Of a stretch of DNA of 64,000 bases, positions 24,828 to 37,399 are shown in pieces. Source of the stretch: Owenia fusiformis (taxonomy: Eukaryota > Annelida > Polychaeta > Sabellida > Oweniidae); NCBI GenBank assembly GCA_903813345.2, contig CAIIXF020000005.1, forward strand, positions 1,056,001-1,120,000, written 5' to 3'. Made by a program: the position numbers and the translations under genes. The notes under the pieces are model-generated. The model worked only from the letters and a program-made list of their open reading frames with translations, had not been told where the DNA came from and searched no databases. Every line of letters starts with the position of its first letter. The first letter of the stretch is position 1.

Positions 24828-26444
24828 GGCCGCGCCTGGAGAGCCTTAAAATTTAAGGCTCTCTAGCCAAATGGGTTACCAAAATGCTAAAGAGCCTTAA
24901 ATTTTAAGGTTCTTTATCATTTGGGCTAAAGAGCCTTAAATGTTAAGGCTCTTTAGCATTTTGATAGCCAATTCTGCTAGAGAGCCTTAAAGGAATTCCA
25001 GGCGACAGAAATGACGAAATATTGCTTCTGCCAGACAAGATCAAACGACTTTGACAAATTCTATACCCAACCTATTTTGTAATTTAACAATCAGCACAAA
25101 TATACATACCATATTAGCAGATATCGGACAAATTCAAAAAGAAATATGTTTTGATCGATAAAATCACTGATTATTAAACCGGAAGTGTCTTCTCTGAGGT
25201 CCGCGAAGAAGATGAAGAAGAAAATATAAAGATTTCAGGCAATTCAATTTTGCCGTCGATTTAATTTTAAATGGTTCTAAATAATCTTCGAATGCTTACT
25301 TTGACTTCTATTAGTGCTGTTTTGACTTCCCCACTTCATAAAAAAACATTATCACTTTTTGCTTGACTCATAAATTTACTTCCGGTCTACCGAGAGAAAT
25401 AAAAGTTCTTCAGTAGTAGAACCTTTTCAATCCTCAGTCTAAATTCGGCTTTTTAAAGGTTCAAACATCGACTTTGAACGGACCTTCATGTATATATCGA
25501 AAATATATGTCTCTGGTTCACCAGAGAGGACCGACCAGGCAATCACGTATATAGCCAGAAAAATGTTATTTTTACCATTTTATCCACTATAAATCACAAC
25601 GTCCGTTTAGTAAAGATTTTGACGTATAGACATTTATTGATGGATTGGAGGCTAGGATAAAAATGCTGTTGTGTTGCATAAGCCGCTGTTTCCTCGGCAG
25701 TTCACCTCTTGTACTGATTTTCTTTGCCTTTTCTTTGTGCTCTCTCATGTGCTTAAATTCTCACGTGAAAAATTCTAAAAACAGCATTGAAATTTAATGG
25801 GCAATAGATTTGGAAGTGTATTCTGTGATGTCCCTGGGCTGATGTCCCTGCATTCACGATAAACTGCGTCGTGATGTGCTGTATCTAGAAGAAACAAGAT
25901 CCTTTTTCATCCCCAGGTCTTCATCATCCTTTTTGCCATCTTAAAATGAGATTCCCTGTATTCTCTAAGCTGGTGACTATAGCAAAGCCAATACAAGTGA
26001 TTAATTTCATTAAACATTGATGATTGAGCGATAGAGCAAGCCCAAGAATTCTAGAAAAAATGTGTACATAATTGCCGGACCTCAGAGAACAAACTTCCGG
26101 CTTGTTATTCATCGGGGAATCGAACCCACGCCGGAAAAGTGAAAGGCGAACTCCCTAACCACTATACCAGAGTGTTTTTTCATGATTAAGCTAAATTTTT
26201 TTCAACTTTATAGTGATATACATGTGTGAAATTTTTAAGTAGCATTCTGGGTTGAAAAACTTTCCAGAGTGTTGTTTTATTGTTTAGATGACGAAAACTT
26301 CAATAAAAACAATATAAGCACGGATTATAAACATAAAGGCTCTCTAGCCAAAACACTATGTTCACAGCTAAATAGCCTTAAATTTTAAGGCTCTTTAGCA
26401 TTTTGGCTAAAGAGCCTTAAATTTTAAGGTACTCCAGACACTTC
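24828..26444. mobile_element. Palindromic GAGCCTTAAA-family element, copy 1
   Basis: Inserted in the third unit of a tandem repeat. GTAAACTATT at 24818-24827 is repeated at 26445-26454, a 10-bp target duplication. The left end holds three to four tandem hairpins of the type GAGCCTTAAATTTTAAGGCTC joined by TTTAGCATTTTG spacers, and the right end holds two. Inside, CCGGAAGTGTCTTCTCTGAG at about 25177 is answered by an inverted match at about 26078. The interior also contains a tRNA-like SINE head (26111-26172). The long duplication points to a MULE-like insertion mechanism, but no transposase was found. Confidence 0.75.
26111..26172 (-). repeat. tRNA-derived SINE head inside copy 1
   Basis: On the minus strand an A box (TGGTATAGTGGTTAG) and a perfect B box (GGTTCGATTCC) lie at tRNA spacing. 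The stems do not close into a complete tRNA and there is no recognisable acceptor pairing, so this is a SINE promoter relic, not a tRNA gene. Confidence 0.65.
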
Positions 26445-26454
26445 GTAAACTATT

Positions 26455-26777
26455 AGATACAACAACTTGGTTTTTTAAGATTTCTGAATTTCATATTTCA
26501 TTATCAATGGAGGGTTTGAGTTGGAAAAATGGTGTGACATTCAAAATTTCTGGCCACCATCTTGGATGAGTAAATATGCAGAAATATGCTTATTTTTACA
26601 TATTTTGATGGTTTTTCTGTCATAAAATTGCCAAAATTAAAAAAATGAATTAAATAAACATAGAATCATAGGTGACAAGTGCATCTATATTGAAATAATA
26701 ACACATGACATAGTAAGTTGGCATATAATAGCTGTTATTGCATAATTTTGAGGTTGTCCAGACTAAACCCAGAAGTG
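26455..26777. other. Continuation of the 450-bp tandem repeat, then unique AT-rich DNA
   Basis: The first 180 bp match 24380-24540 (AAAATTTCTGGCYRCCATCTTGGAT and flanks). Nothing coding follows. Confidence 0.5.
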
Positions 26778-26785
26778 ACTGAACC

Positions 26786-27331
26786 TTATCCCGTTCCCGG
26801 ACTATAGTCCTGCACTGATCGCATTCATTTGCCTGTACGATTACAACTTGGGAGAATTATCTACGCCCCTTACACTTAAGATACCTACCTCAATGCATTA
26901 TAGAACTCAAGATGTAACTTCTAATATATTGGAACTGCCGATTGTCTGGGTATATCGGCAGAACGGGAACATTTTCTCTTTTTCATCGAGAGAGATTCCA
27001 TCACTTTTCAAAATGGCGGTTGGATTTAAAAGGGGAATCCCCCGTTTGGCTGTCCCGGATGTAGCCCGGAAGTACCAATATGGAGGAATTTGACGGTTGA
27101 AATAAGTTAAATGTTACACGCAAATATTGCGATCAAAAACGAAAATGTCTTCGTTCTGCCGATAAACCCAGACAATTGTGGATTCAACTACATGAAAAGA
27201 ATGCTAAATTACCAAGGAATCTATTGAAGTAGGTATCTGAAGTGTAAGATCAGTAAAAAATTCTCCCATGTTGTAATCGCACAGGCAAAAGATTGAGATG
27301 TTCACAGGACCAAAGTCCGGGAATGGGATAA
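26786..27331. mobile_element. 546-bp MITE, copy 1, with 8-bp target duplication
   Basis: Ends are TTATCCCGTTCCCGGACTAT and CCGGGAATGGGATAA, with imperfect inversion continuing to the centre. ACTGAACC at 26778-26785 is repeated at 27332-27339. The length is exactly that of copy 2 at 48824, with six differences counted by eye. An 81-codon frame (26848-27093) is shared by both copies but lies in hairpin DNA and has no recognised domain. The 8-bp duplication fits hAT-like or similar transposases. Confidence 0.92.
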
Positions 27332-27339
27332 ACTGAACC

Positions 27340-27930
27340 CCCTAACCATGGTCTGGAAATGATGATTGAAAATCCAGGTGTCATTTATTGATGGTGACTT
27401 TGGTGAGCACTTTATGTCATAGCCATCGTACGAAATGTATTTATTACACCGAAAATGCATTTCGTACGATAACTTTTCAATGTAATTTTCGAAAACTTTT
27501 TGACAGTTCCAGAATATTCTTGTTGAAATTTATTCCAAATTTTTGACATTTTCAAATCCTAGCAACCATTTCAGACTAAAACGACAGCCAGTTTCAAGGT
27601 GTAATGAAGTTAACAAATGATAAATATATTGATTATAATAACTTCTACAATATTATTCAATTAGATGAGCGATTAAGTATTATTTAATGCTAGATTGGGA
27701 CCGATTTAGACGGAGAGTTTTAAACTTACCATATTTCTTGTTTTCGATATGGCGACTATAAATTTTAAACTAGAAAACGAAATTATTAAAACAAATTTCA
27801 AAAGTAGCATTTATCGATTTTTGAAATTGTTATTACATTAATATACCATATTGTTTAAACTTAGGAAATAAACTACATCATTTGACTTTTCGATTGAAAT
27901 AGATTTACTGATTTCGATTTATATTTTCCA
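27340..27930. other. AT-rich spacer, nothing recognised
   Basis: A short inverted pair (CGAAATGTATTTAT / AAATGCATTTCG) occurs around 27430-27470, also seen near 21440. No coding frame. Confidence 0.4.
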
Positions 27931-27938
27931 GACAAATT

Positions 27939-28351
27939 GAGTCGGGGCAATCTGCGCGAGATTCGGTTTCTACTTGGTTCGGTTTTTCATTAAAGGAAGT
28001 ACTTCATTCCCATGATTGAAAGTGCTTTTCTGCCATCAGTTCGGTTTAAGTTTGTACAACATACGTCTACAAATCCTGGGCAGGTTGATATTATGTCATT
28101 ACACTTGTTTTGGGTGCATACTTTTTGTTTTGACAATAAACAAAAATATTCCCGCACTATATGGTGCATCATGGGTAGGGACTGCTGTGAAAAAATGAAC
28201 GTAAGTGACATCTATCTCAAATTAAATGTTCCTATAAGTTATTAATTGCGCATGCGTCATAATAATTTGAACCAATTAAATTGCTGAATTTATTGCGCAT
28301 GCGCTAAAAACCGAACCAAAAAATGGAATCTCGCGCAGATTGCCTCTAGTG
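27939..28351. mobile_element. 413-bp MITE upstream of ACY1
   Basis: Inverted ends contain GGCAATCTGCGCGAGATT and its reverse complement. GACAAATT at 27931-27938 is repeated at 28352-28359 (8 bp). The overlapping open frames at 27990-28245 lie within it and are discounted. It lies about 350 bp from the ACY1 start codon. Confidence 0.85.
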
Positions 28352-28359
28352 GACAAATT

Positions 28360-28697
28360 TTAATTTTTTGAGTTACATGCATCATACCACCGAACAAAAT
28401 AAATTATACATGAACGCGTCTGAATGCTTTCATGTGATCCAAGATTTTTGCGATATTCTCTTAACCAAAGAAGTAACGAGAAAAGCGAAACAAATAACAA
28501 CGAATACATAATAACTATAACGGCTTGGGGCAAACCCCTTGGGCTGGGAGAGTACTTGCGCAGATATTGATTTTGAAATTCAAATTTCCCGCCATAACTT
28601 TTTTAACTATCTGGCCAATTATTTTGCTGGATTGCATTAACTCCGATTCTACTTTTGACCTACATTTATTTTTACGCCTCTCTGTTTATTTTCTAAA
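28360..28697 (+). promoter_or_regulatory. Probable ACY1 promoter and 5' UTR region
   Basis: AT-rich DNA between the MITE and the ACY1 start codon. No acceptor-like tract abuts the start, so transcription probably begins within these 340 bp. No defined TATA box or initiator was singled out. Confidence 0.35.
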
Positions 28698-31600
28698 ATG
28701 CCAGAAGGAGGTGGTATCGGTGCACGAAAAGTAGAAGAGAAGGCGGTGACAACATTCAGAGAGTATCTACGGATCAAAACAGTACACCCGGATCCCGATT
28801 ATGGTAACACTTCATCAGATTTGAATTCGAATAATTTTTTGTTGAATCAATTATTTTCTCAATTTCGATCACAGCTGACACATTCATTGACAGCACTTAT
28901 CTAGTGCCAAAGACTCCAAGACCATCTCATGCGTTCTATTTCAAAAGACAAAAAATAACGATGCCACGCGACGCACATATTTCTTACCTCAATCAATTCT
29001 AAACACCAGAGAAAAATTCTATCAAACTTCCAGTAGACAAGCGTAAAATTTGCAGCTCTCTCAAATTGCATAATCTTTAAATTAGCCAGTATTTCAAATT
29101 ATCGACCATCAGTATACAGAGCTCGCTAAAGTCAGGTCAGTTGAGATGCAAGTCCTGGTCATAGGCGCCGGGAACATGTGTAAAGAAATGGAGTCAAGTT
29201 CCTTAAAAAAAGAGATCTCTTTTCATTTGTACAGAACTCGACTCAATTTTTTATCTACGTTCCCAAGCCCTACAGTTATGGTCCTGGAACTGGAATCATC
29301 AGATTCGAATTTATTGTGTGATCACACTCATGATAGACTTACTTTCTGTTTTATGTTAGTCTCAGCTTTCTTTAAGTCCATGCACTCATATATACAGGGT
29401 GGGCCAAAAAATGACACTTTCTTTTCAAAATGCTTTAACTTTTTTAATTTTTGAAAAAAATCATAATTTGCATACCAAATGAAACTTGAGGTTGCTATCT
29501 AGCCATGGATTATGAATTATAGACTTTTACTTGAATACAATTTATTGTCTCACTTAAACATTTAGTGTACCATAAGAAATGAAAATTATTTGCAAAATGT
29601 TCCTGAACTGATACGGCCTGATGACCATCAACCTAATAGTCCTGATGCAAACACCTGTGAGTATAGGGTATGGGAATGTCTCCAGGATGGTGTAAAGGCA
29701 CCCAATCTAAAAAATTGCTCAACTAAAGCTGGCAATTAGGACAGGTTGAAAGAAACTCAGCCAACATTTCATTGATACTGCTATATCAGCAGGCAACTAA
29801 GACTAAAAGCTATCATCAAAGAAGGTGGAGGACCAATTGAACTCCTCTTTTAGATCAAATATAATCCAAGTTGAAGAACTTGTTATATTGTATTAACTTA
29901 GAACCCCTGGCACTATATAACTGCAAACTTTAGTATATATTATGTAAGTTGGAAAATAAAAAAGATATAGTGTCTTGAAAAATAGTAGCGTTTTTTGGCC
30001 CACCCTGTATAGCCTAGTCAGCAACACACTTGACTATTAGACAAGCAGAATCAAAAGTTTGTATCAAAGCAAGAAATCTGAATACTTTCATAATACTCTA
30101 ATTACATGTACCCTCAATAACAAGTTGCTACTACAGCCTCAGCTCATGGGGCATTGAATTTAGCACATTTCCTTTCATGTCCAGTATCTGGCTTGTTACA
30201 CTACAGCTCCAAGAGGCACCTCGGGTTGTTACAATACTTACCTGGTCTCTGATTGAGGCAGTGATGTTAAATATTACTGCATGACCTTACTTTATTCATC
30301 AAAACTTTTGATCTGTAATGACTCTGAATAGCATGTGTTGACTTAAGTCTTGATGACTCAGAGGTAGAGAGCATAGACTCTGAACTGGAGGGTTCTGGGT
30401 TTGATTCTGCATCGGGCATTAGCACACTTCCTTTCATATCTGGCTTGTTACACTTCAGCTCTAAATGCAGAAATTTTAGCCTAACCTTTTGAATCGAAAC
30501 TAATTCAAAATATCTGCCATCAACTATCCCAAAATGAATTTCATAGCATTGTTAAGTGTTCACCTCCAATTTGTTCTTTCTCTCTGTCTAGTAGTTCTGG
30601 AACTGTCATCTCAACTATCCAATCAGATACTGTAATTCATGTAATATCCCAGATGCGAGTAGAAATAATCTTGATTTACGTCATTAAAAATTCACAATTC
30701 AGTCAAACTGATGTCATATTTGGAATCTAAATGTAAAATCATATTTTGAAATGTGGTTTTGAAAAGAGTTTATCAACTTTGAAAATTTAATTTTCTTTGA
30801 AAGTGTGATTTTTAGCTCGGGGAGATTCCCCATAGAGCCCATGTTGTAAAACCACAAAAAGTGAAATATCTTTTCTTGTGTTGGGCAGATAATATTTTCT
30901 TTTACTGGACATATTCTAATTTATATAACTATCAGATACATAAAGGTAAAATGAAAAGTGAACCATTAAAGCTGATGCATATTCAAGTTTAAGTGAATTT
31001 TGTAATACCCTGCCATGTTAATTCCCACGAATCAGCCACCTGGTGGCGAAACTGGTAACCACCTACTCGCATCTGAGTAATTGCACTGGGGGATCCAGAA
31101 GCTATCAAAGGGGGCCCAGATGTCAACTTTTGGGCCCCTAAATCCAAAAGTTGGGCTCAAATTTTGAAAACTTAAGGCCCATTTTTTTATAATTTGGCCT
31201 AAAATGTCCCAAAAAGGCCAAGTAAAGGCTAAAAAGGCCCACTATTGGAGGGCCCACCCTAGATGGCCCCTGGATCCGCCAGTGAATTGGCCAACCAATA
31301 CTAGTGTTGAATTGAAGTGTATCCTCTGTCTAACCAATCTGAGTTAAGTATAATTAACAGATGGGACACTACTTCATGTATTGTTTGATTGCAGATGGCG
31401 CTCTGGCATTTCTAAAGAAACAAGCATCGGAACTTGGCTTGCCATTTGCATGTACTGAGGTAAGGAGAATTGAATTAATTGAGAATGATTATTAAGTATA
31501 TCAATGTGCCACTCTCACTTTCCCTCAGGATTAAACGTTGTGAAAAGCATTCATGATCCACCCTGCTTTTATGTTATTTCAAAAATGGAGAATGCCCCTT

Positions 31601-34600
31601 AAGTTGCATTAATAGCCCATAGTTTAATTTGATTGGTCAAATAGCAAAATATAGAACTTGTCACTGTTTCCCACATTGAATCTTCTATCATGAATGTTTC
31701 AGCATGATAGAGAGTTATTCCAGAAAAAGAATGTAATATCTTGGCTTTTCGTCAACTGTGTGTTAAATCAGATGCTGTGTTATGTTTCAGCTGCATCCAG
31801 GGAAAATTATATTAGTAATGACTTGGGAAGGATCAGACCCGAGCCTGCCTTCCATCTTGTTGAATTCTCATACAGATGTCGTCCCCGTGTTTCCAGTAAG
31901 TATCAAAATACATAAAACTATGCTACTTTGGCCTATCATATGGGGAGGGGGGGACCCAAAATCAATCAAAAGTGCCCAGAAATCACCAAATACTGAAATG
32001 GTAAAATTTTCTCATGGGGTGGGGCATCTTCTGGCATCCCACATTAAAAGTTGTTAAAAACATGCAAACTATAACCTACCCTCACACCAATGTCCTTTAT
32101 TTGCACAGTAAAAAATTGACCACTTAAAAGTGCACCCTTCTTTGAGAAAAGTGTGTAATTTGTGCAACATTTAATACATTTACTCAATAATTTTATTTTG
32201 TGCCTGTTTAACAAACTTATTATTGATGCTCTATCATGTGCTCTCTATAAGGCCCCCGATACCCCCCCCCATTGTTTAAACAGTATAGAATATATAAGCT
32301 ATTTAGGCAGAACATTAAAATGTTGAGAGCACAAAATATTGTGAATTTTTTCTGAAACGTACTCTCTAACCTTTGTTGCCTCTTTAATGTAATTTTAACT
32401 TCACCACTGGTTTATATTTATTGCACCTTGAATATCTGTATTTTGAAGGAACATTGGAAATATGATGCATTTGAGGCTGTTAAGACTAGTGAAGGGGATA
32501 TCTATGCTAGGGGAACACAGGATATGAAATGTGTAGGCATACAGTGAGCATGTATATTCTCATTTAATACATGTATACTCCAAAGTAAATGACACAATGT
32601 TCCAAAACATTCTGGTTGCTTTTGTATACTCATGCATAAAATCCAAATGGGATTTGACAGAGTGAAATAAACAGTACATGGATGTTTTTCTCTCTGGTAC
32701 AAATTATTAGTTAAACAACGTGTTCAATTATTATGTCACCATCAAGAAATATAACACAATGGATCATGGATGTTATTTTAATGTAATTTAACAAACTTGG
32801 GAAAAAGAATTAAAACTTGTATTCAGCATTTGTCAGTTGGTGTCTGTGACAATTATCTTTTGTAACCATTTTCATGTGGTGTCATTTTCATGTGGTGACA
32901 TTTTGCATGCATTCTCTTACTTTTTCAAGCACTTATATAATTATAAATGCATTTGATTTCATACTCACAATGCACTTTTTTCAACCGAACAAATGAAATA
33001 ATTTTTTATGAAGATGATTTTCTCTCTTTTCTCAAAGATGAAGAACCGCATTCATTTAAATGTTTTTTTTAACATTCCCAAATTATTTTTTCAATTTTCT
33101 AATAGTACTGAACTCCCTTGTAATTTGGATGACTCTATTGTTATGTAGATATCTTGAAGCAATAAGAAGTCTCAAGTATGTTGGTTACTGTCCACTGAGA
33201 ACAATACACCTGTCATTTGTTCCAGGTAATGTATATATCATTTGTTCTCTATCATTTATATAGTTTATAGGGTTTACATGTAATGACAATGAAAAGTTTT
33301 ACTGTTCTTTTTCCTCATATGTTTTGCTATTTGGATAAGCCTATTTTTAGAATGCTTATAACAAATCATACATTTCACATGTTTTGGGTGTGGGGGCTGT
33401 ATGTTCTTTTTTGAAGCCCTGCACATATCTTTTCATGAATCTCTTTTGTGCGGCAATTTAAAGAATTTATTATAACAACCAAGTGTGGTGAGGGGAGGCC
33501 TGAGATTACTTTTTGCAATAATTTTTTGACATACTTTCAGATGAGGAAATTGGAGGGAAGTTAGGAATGAAATTGTTTGTTCATCATGAAGATTTCAAGA
33601 AATTAAATGTCGGATTTGCCCTGGATGAAGGTAAGTTTGTAAAAATCTAATTGAATTATCTGAGAAAATAAGCACATTACACTTTTACTGTGGCACACAA
33701 AATTGGTGTGACCATTTAAACATCAGGAAATTACATGGGAGTTGCAAAAACATATGTTTTAAGCTTTAGAAAGATGGCTAGTACAGTGCTATTTTGGAAA
33801 TGATGACTGCATCTGACTGATGACTGATTTTTAGCCTTAATCTTAAAAATCTTTCTTGTTTTCATAGGTCTCGCTAACCCTACTGAAAAGTTTACAGTAT
33901 TCTATGGAGAAAGATCACCCTGGTGTAAGAAACCATTTTACATATTTTTTAAATACAATGCACTGTTACAAAGTAGAAGAACAACATCATTTTTTAATTT
34001 TTATTAATTAGGTTTTAGCTTACAAAGTAGATTGTACATGTAGTTACAGTGACATTATCATGGAAATAGTTCTTAAATTATGTCCAAATTCAATATTTTT
34101 TATTGTAGCACAATCATTGCATGTTACCACAGTGCATTCTCTCTTTAAGTCTATACAGTAAAATATATTTCTTAGAAGCATAGAAGCATAATAGAAATAC
34201 TGTTAGATATCGTTTTTATCAGATTATTTCAAAGTGCTTTACTGTATTCATTTTGTTATTTTCTCAGCTCATAGATAGCCCCAGAGCCCATTCATTTGAA
34301 ATTCTCTTCACATTCATACATGTATTTACAAATAAACAAAATTACAACAATAAAATATAATATTCGTTTGATCCAAAAGAGGTACATTACATATACAGGA
34401 AATAAAGTGTTATTCTTTTTCTAGGGATCCGAGTGAAATGCACAGGTAACCCAGGACATGGTTCCAGATTCATTGAGAACACAGCTGCTGAGAAAGTGGT
34501 GAGCACTGTACTTCTATCATACTATATGCTGCTATATTGTACTCAGTTCATCATGGTGGAGTCAGGACACCCTGAAGTCTGTAAAAGATTCCTGAATTTC

Positions 34601-37399
34601 TCTGTTCTAGAATTTTTGGGAAGGACTTTATTCCTAATCTTGACGAAGCTAGAGTCGAGAGTTATAAGTTGATGTACCTTATAAAAACATGATGTGTTAT
34701 TAACCATATTTGTAGCGTGAATAAACATTATCTCCATACTAGACCCCTCCTTTTAACATGGAATGATCGGAGAGTTTAATTCATGAGTTCATAAATTCAT
34801 GAATTCATAAATTTCATGAGTGATTTACAAATAAAACTGGATGTTGTTTTATAATTTTAGAGGAAAGTGATAAATTCCTTCCTGAATTTCAGAGAGGAAG
34901 AAGAGAAAAAGTATGTATATTTATGATTATTATATTTTTCTACAATTGTGTTAAAATCAAAATGTTTGAAGCTGGAACTGACATTATTAAGTTATATCCA
35001 TTCTCGATTTAGAATTAAAGACATTAAATATATAAGATATGTACATTAAGATAGCTCTTTTCCATACAATGCATTAAAAATTTCTAGATACCAATTTTTT
35101 AGATTTGCATTTTAGGTTAACACTTCTTCAAATAAACAGTTCACAATTTTTTCATTCAAAATCAAAGTTCTTGATTATGGAGTGCAATGGACTCGAACCT
35201 TAAACATGGTTAAACTCCATTTTTAATATAATGGACTGAATGAGCTTGTTTTTAATCTTATACTGAATTTTGACTTCAATGTCTTTCAGATTGAATACTA
35301 ATGCCTGTTTAAAGCTGGGTGACGTCACAACTCTTAATATGACAATGTTAGAGGTACATTATTCAAAATATCATAGACAGAAAATCTCTATGTGAACACT
35401 TTTTCTCAGTATCAGATTTCCCATCGATTCACATAGGCCTACTAAAAAATCTTGAAATGAACACCTGATTATCTGAACACTCTAGGCCAGTCTCGGTGGC
35501 AGTCTGATTGGTCAGGTTTTGCTCAATGCAGATTATTATTGATTTTCTCTTATTAATGTTATCTTTGGAAGTTAAGTACAGAAACCCCTAAAAGTCCTCC
35601 ATTTTGCGCAATATTTTTCAGTCTGTGTTTTTTTTAACTACAGGGTGGAGTGCAATACAATGTGGTTCCTACAGAGCTCTTTGCAGGCTTTGACATTAGA
35701 GTGGCCCCTACAGTGGATATGGAACAGTTTGAGGAGACAATAAGAGGATGGCTGAAAGATGCTGGGGATGGTATCAGCTATGAATTCATTCAGGTTTGTA
35801 GCCTCCGTTTTATGCTCATTTTAGACATTTGTTTTATCATAAGTGAGAAGCTGTTTCATATTCAGTTAAGTGGAACACCTCCTTAAGTGGAATACTTTTT
35901 AGAAGCAGAAGAGGTATTCGATTAAAACAGGTTTTATGTCACCATAGGAAGTGGTGTCATATTAGCCTCCAACTTTTTTGTAGACAGTGGTTAATAAGTA
36001 AATCTTTTATTGACTTAATGGTTTAAAAGTAACAATCTAATTTGTATAATATTGGTGTTTATAGAAAAATACAGACCAAACCCTCACATCAACTAGTGAG
36101 AATGATGTCTGGTGGAGAACTTTCAGTGATGCTTGTAAGAAAAGGTGAATATACATTTCATTTACTTTTTATTGGCTTTAACAGTGAGATTGCTATAGAA
36201 TATTAAACAAAAATGCTAACAAGTTAACAAAAACGCATATTTACATCTTTTGGAATTTTCAAAAGGTGGTTAATTCATTGATGGGGCAAGTTACATATTG
36301 TTCTGGTTTAATTTAATTTAAGAACAGGATCAGTCACTTGGTTGAGCCACTTCAATGATATTTTAATGTTATTAACTCAACTCCTCAATCAGCTATAATA
36401 TTGGAACATACAAAACATTTGCACTCAACATTGTGGGGGTTTCAGTACCCATAATCAAAATCTTGAACATATCCTCAAGTTTTTGTATACTATGAATATT
36501 TCTCTTCAGGAACATGGTTTTGGAGAAGGAGATCTTCCCAGCTGCTACAGATAGCAGATTCCTTAGAGAGGTAAAGACTCCCTGACTCACAATTAATGTA
36601 GACTCATGCATTTACCTGAACTATTGAAAGTACAAATGAACATGATTATAAACAGCTATTCAAGACTTCTACCTGGAAAATCTTTTTCATGTCACCACCA
36701 CAATTGATGACTTTTCATCTGTAAATATCTCAATTTTTAGGCTTTCTTAATTTCTCTCAACAATTTAAATTGTTAAACAACATCTACAAACAAAAACATT
36801 TCTTTATTCCTCTTAAAAGCATGGCAAAGGACGATTCTCGGTTTGGAGAACGAAGTTCATCGATATAAATGAGCATTATCCCTATAGATTTGAATATCTT
36901 CTTTTAAATAGTCATAATTTAATTTGGGTAATATTTCTAGATTTTTCGCAAAAGAATATTAGCGCAGTACACTGATGAACTTTTTTCCCCAAATCGAGAC
37001 TTGTATTTTATTGAATCGGTCTAATTGAGCGTTATCCCTGCTTCAGACCAATTTGTTATTTTTACATCTTGTAGATTTAAATCTCCTCTTTTGAATATTC
37101 ATAGTTTAATTTGGGTAATATTTCTATATTTTCATGAAAAAAATTATTAGCCCAGGAGACTGTTCTCCAAACCGAGAATCGTCCTTTAATCTGTGACACA
37201 AAAATAAAATATTTTAATGTAAAGCGCATTTCATTTCCAGTTGGGTTATCCCGCAATTGGGTTTTCACCAATCAACAAGACTCCTATACTACTGCATGAC
37301 CACAATGAGTTTCTAAATGAGGACATTTTCATGGAGGGTATACCCATCTATGTCGATATCATCAAAGCTCTTGCAGATATTCCAATGCAAGCAAAATAA
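28698..37399 (+). CDS. ACY1: ACY1, aminoacylase-1 (complete, 14 exons, 410 aa)
   Basis: This cytosolic zinc enzyme of the M20 family removes acetyl and other acyl groups from N-acylated amino acids so the amino acids can be reused. Exons: 28698-28803, 31395-31459, 31791-31895, 32449-32543, 33149-33225, 33541-33630, 33868-33924, 34425-34498, 34861-34910, 35290-35353, 35644-35793, 36065-36144, 36510-36570, 37241-37399. They total 1233 bp in one frame, and the human protein is 408 aa. Metal ligands are all present: His84 in [10 protein letters not shown], Asp117 in ARGTQDMKC, Glu152 in VPDEEIGG, Glu179 in ALDEG and His377 in LLHDHNE. The general base is Glu151, Asp86 tunes His84, and His210 (NPGHGSRF) reaches across the dimer. 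Numbering runs four ahead of human throughout, so no active-site indels occurred. The long first intron (28804-31394) holds a mariner remnant. A candidate polyadenylation signal is at 38828. Confidence 0.98.
29395..30007 (+). mobile_element. Mariner-like element remnant in ACY1 intron 1
   Basis: Ends CAGGGTGGGCCAAAAAATG and GCGTTTTTTGGCCCACCCTG are near-perfect inverted repeats flanked by TA. The interior is deleted to 613 bp. In one frame it still reads a degenerate [18 protein letters not shown] stretch, the region after the last catalytic Asp in mariner transposases, broken by stops. Non-autonomous fossil. Confidence 0.85.

Noticed and set aside
26111-26172. Functional tRNA gene
   Set aside because: A and B boxes are present but acceptor and anticodon stems do not pair, and the block sits inside a repeated element, so a SINE relic is more likely.
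26848-27093. 81-codon frame, repeated at 48886-49131, as a conserved small gene
   Set aside because: Both frames lie wholly in a 546-bp MITE with inverted arms. Their similarity is explained by recent transposition and no domain is recognisable.
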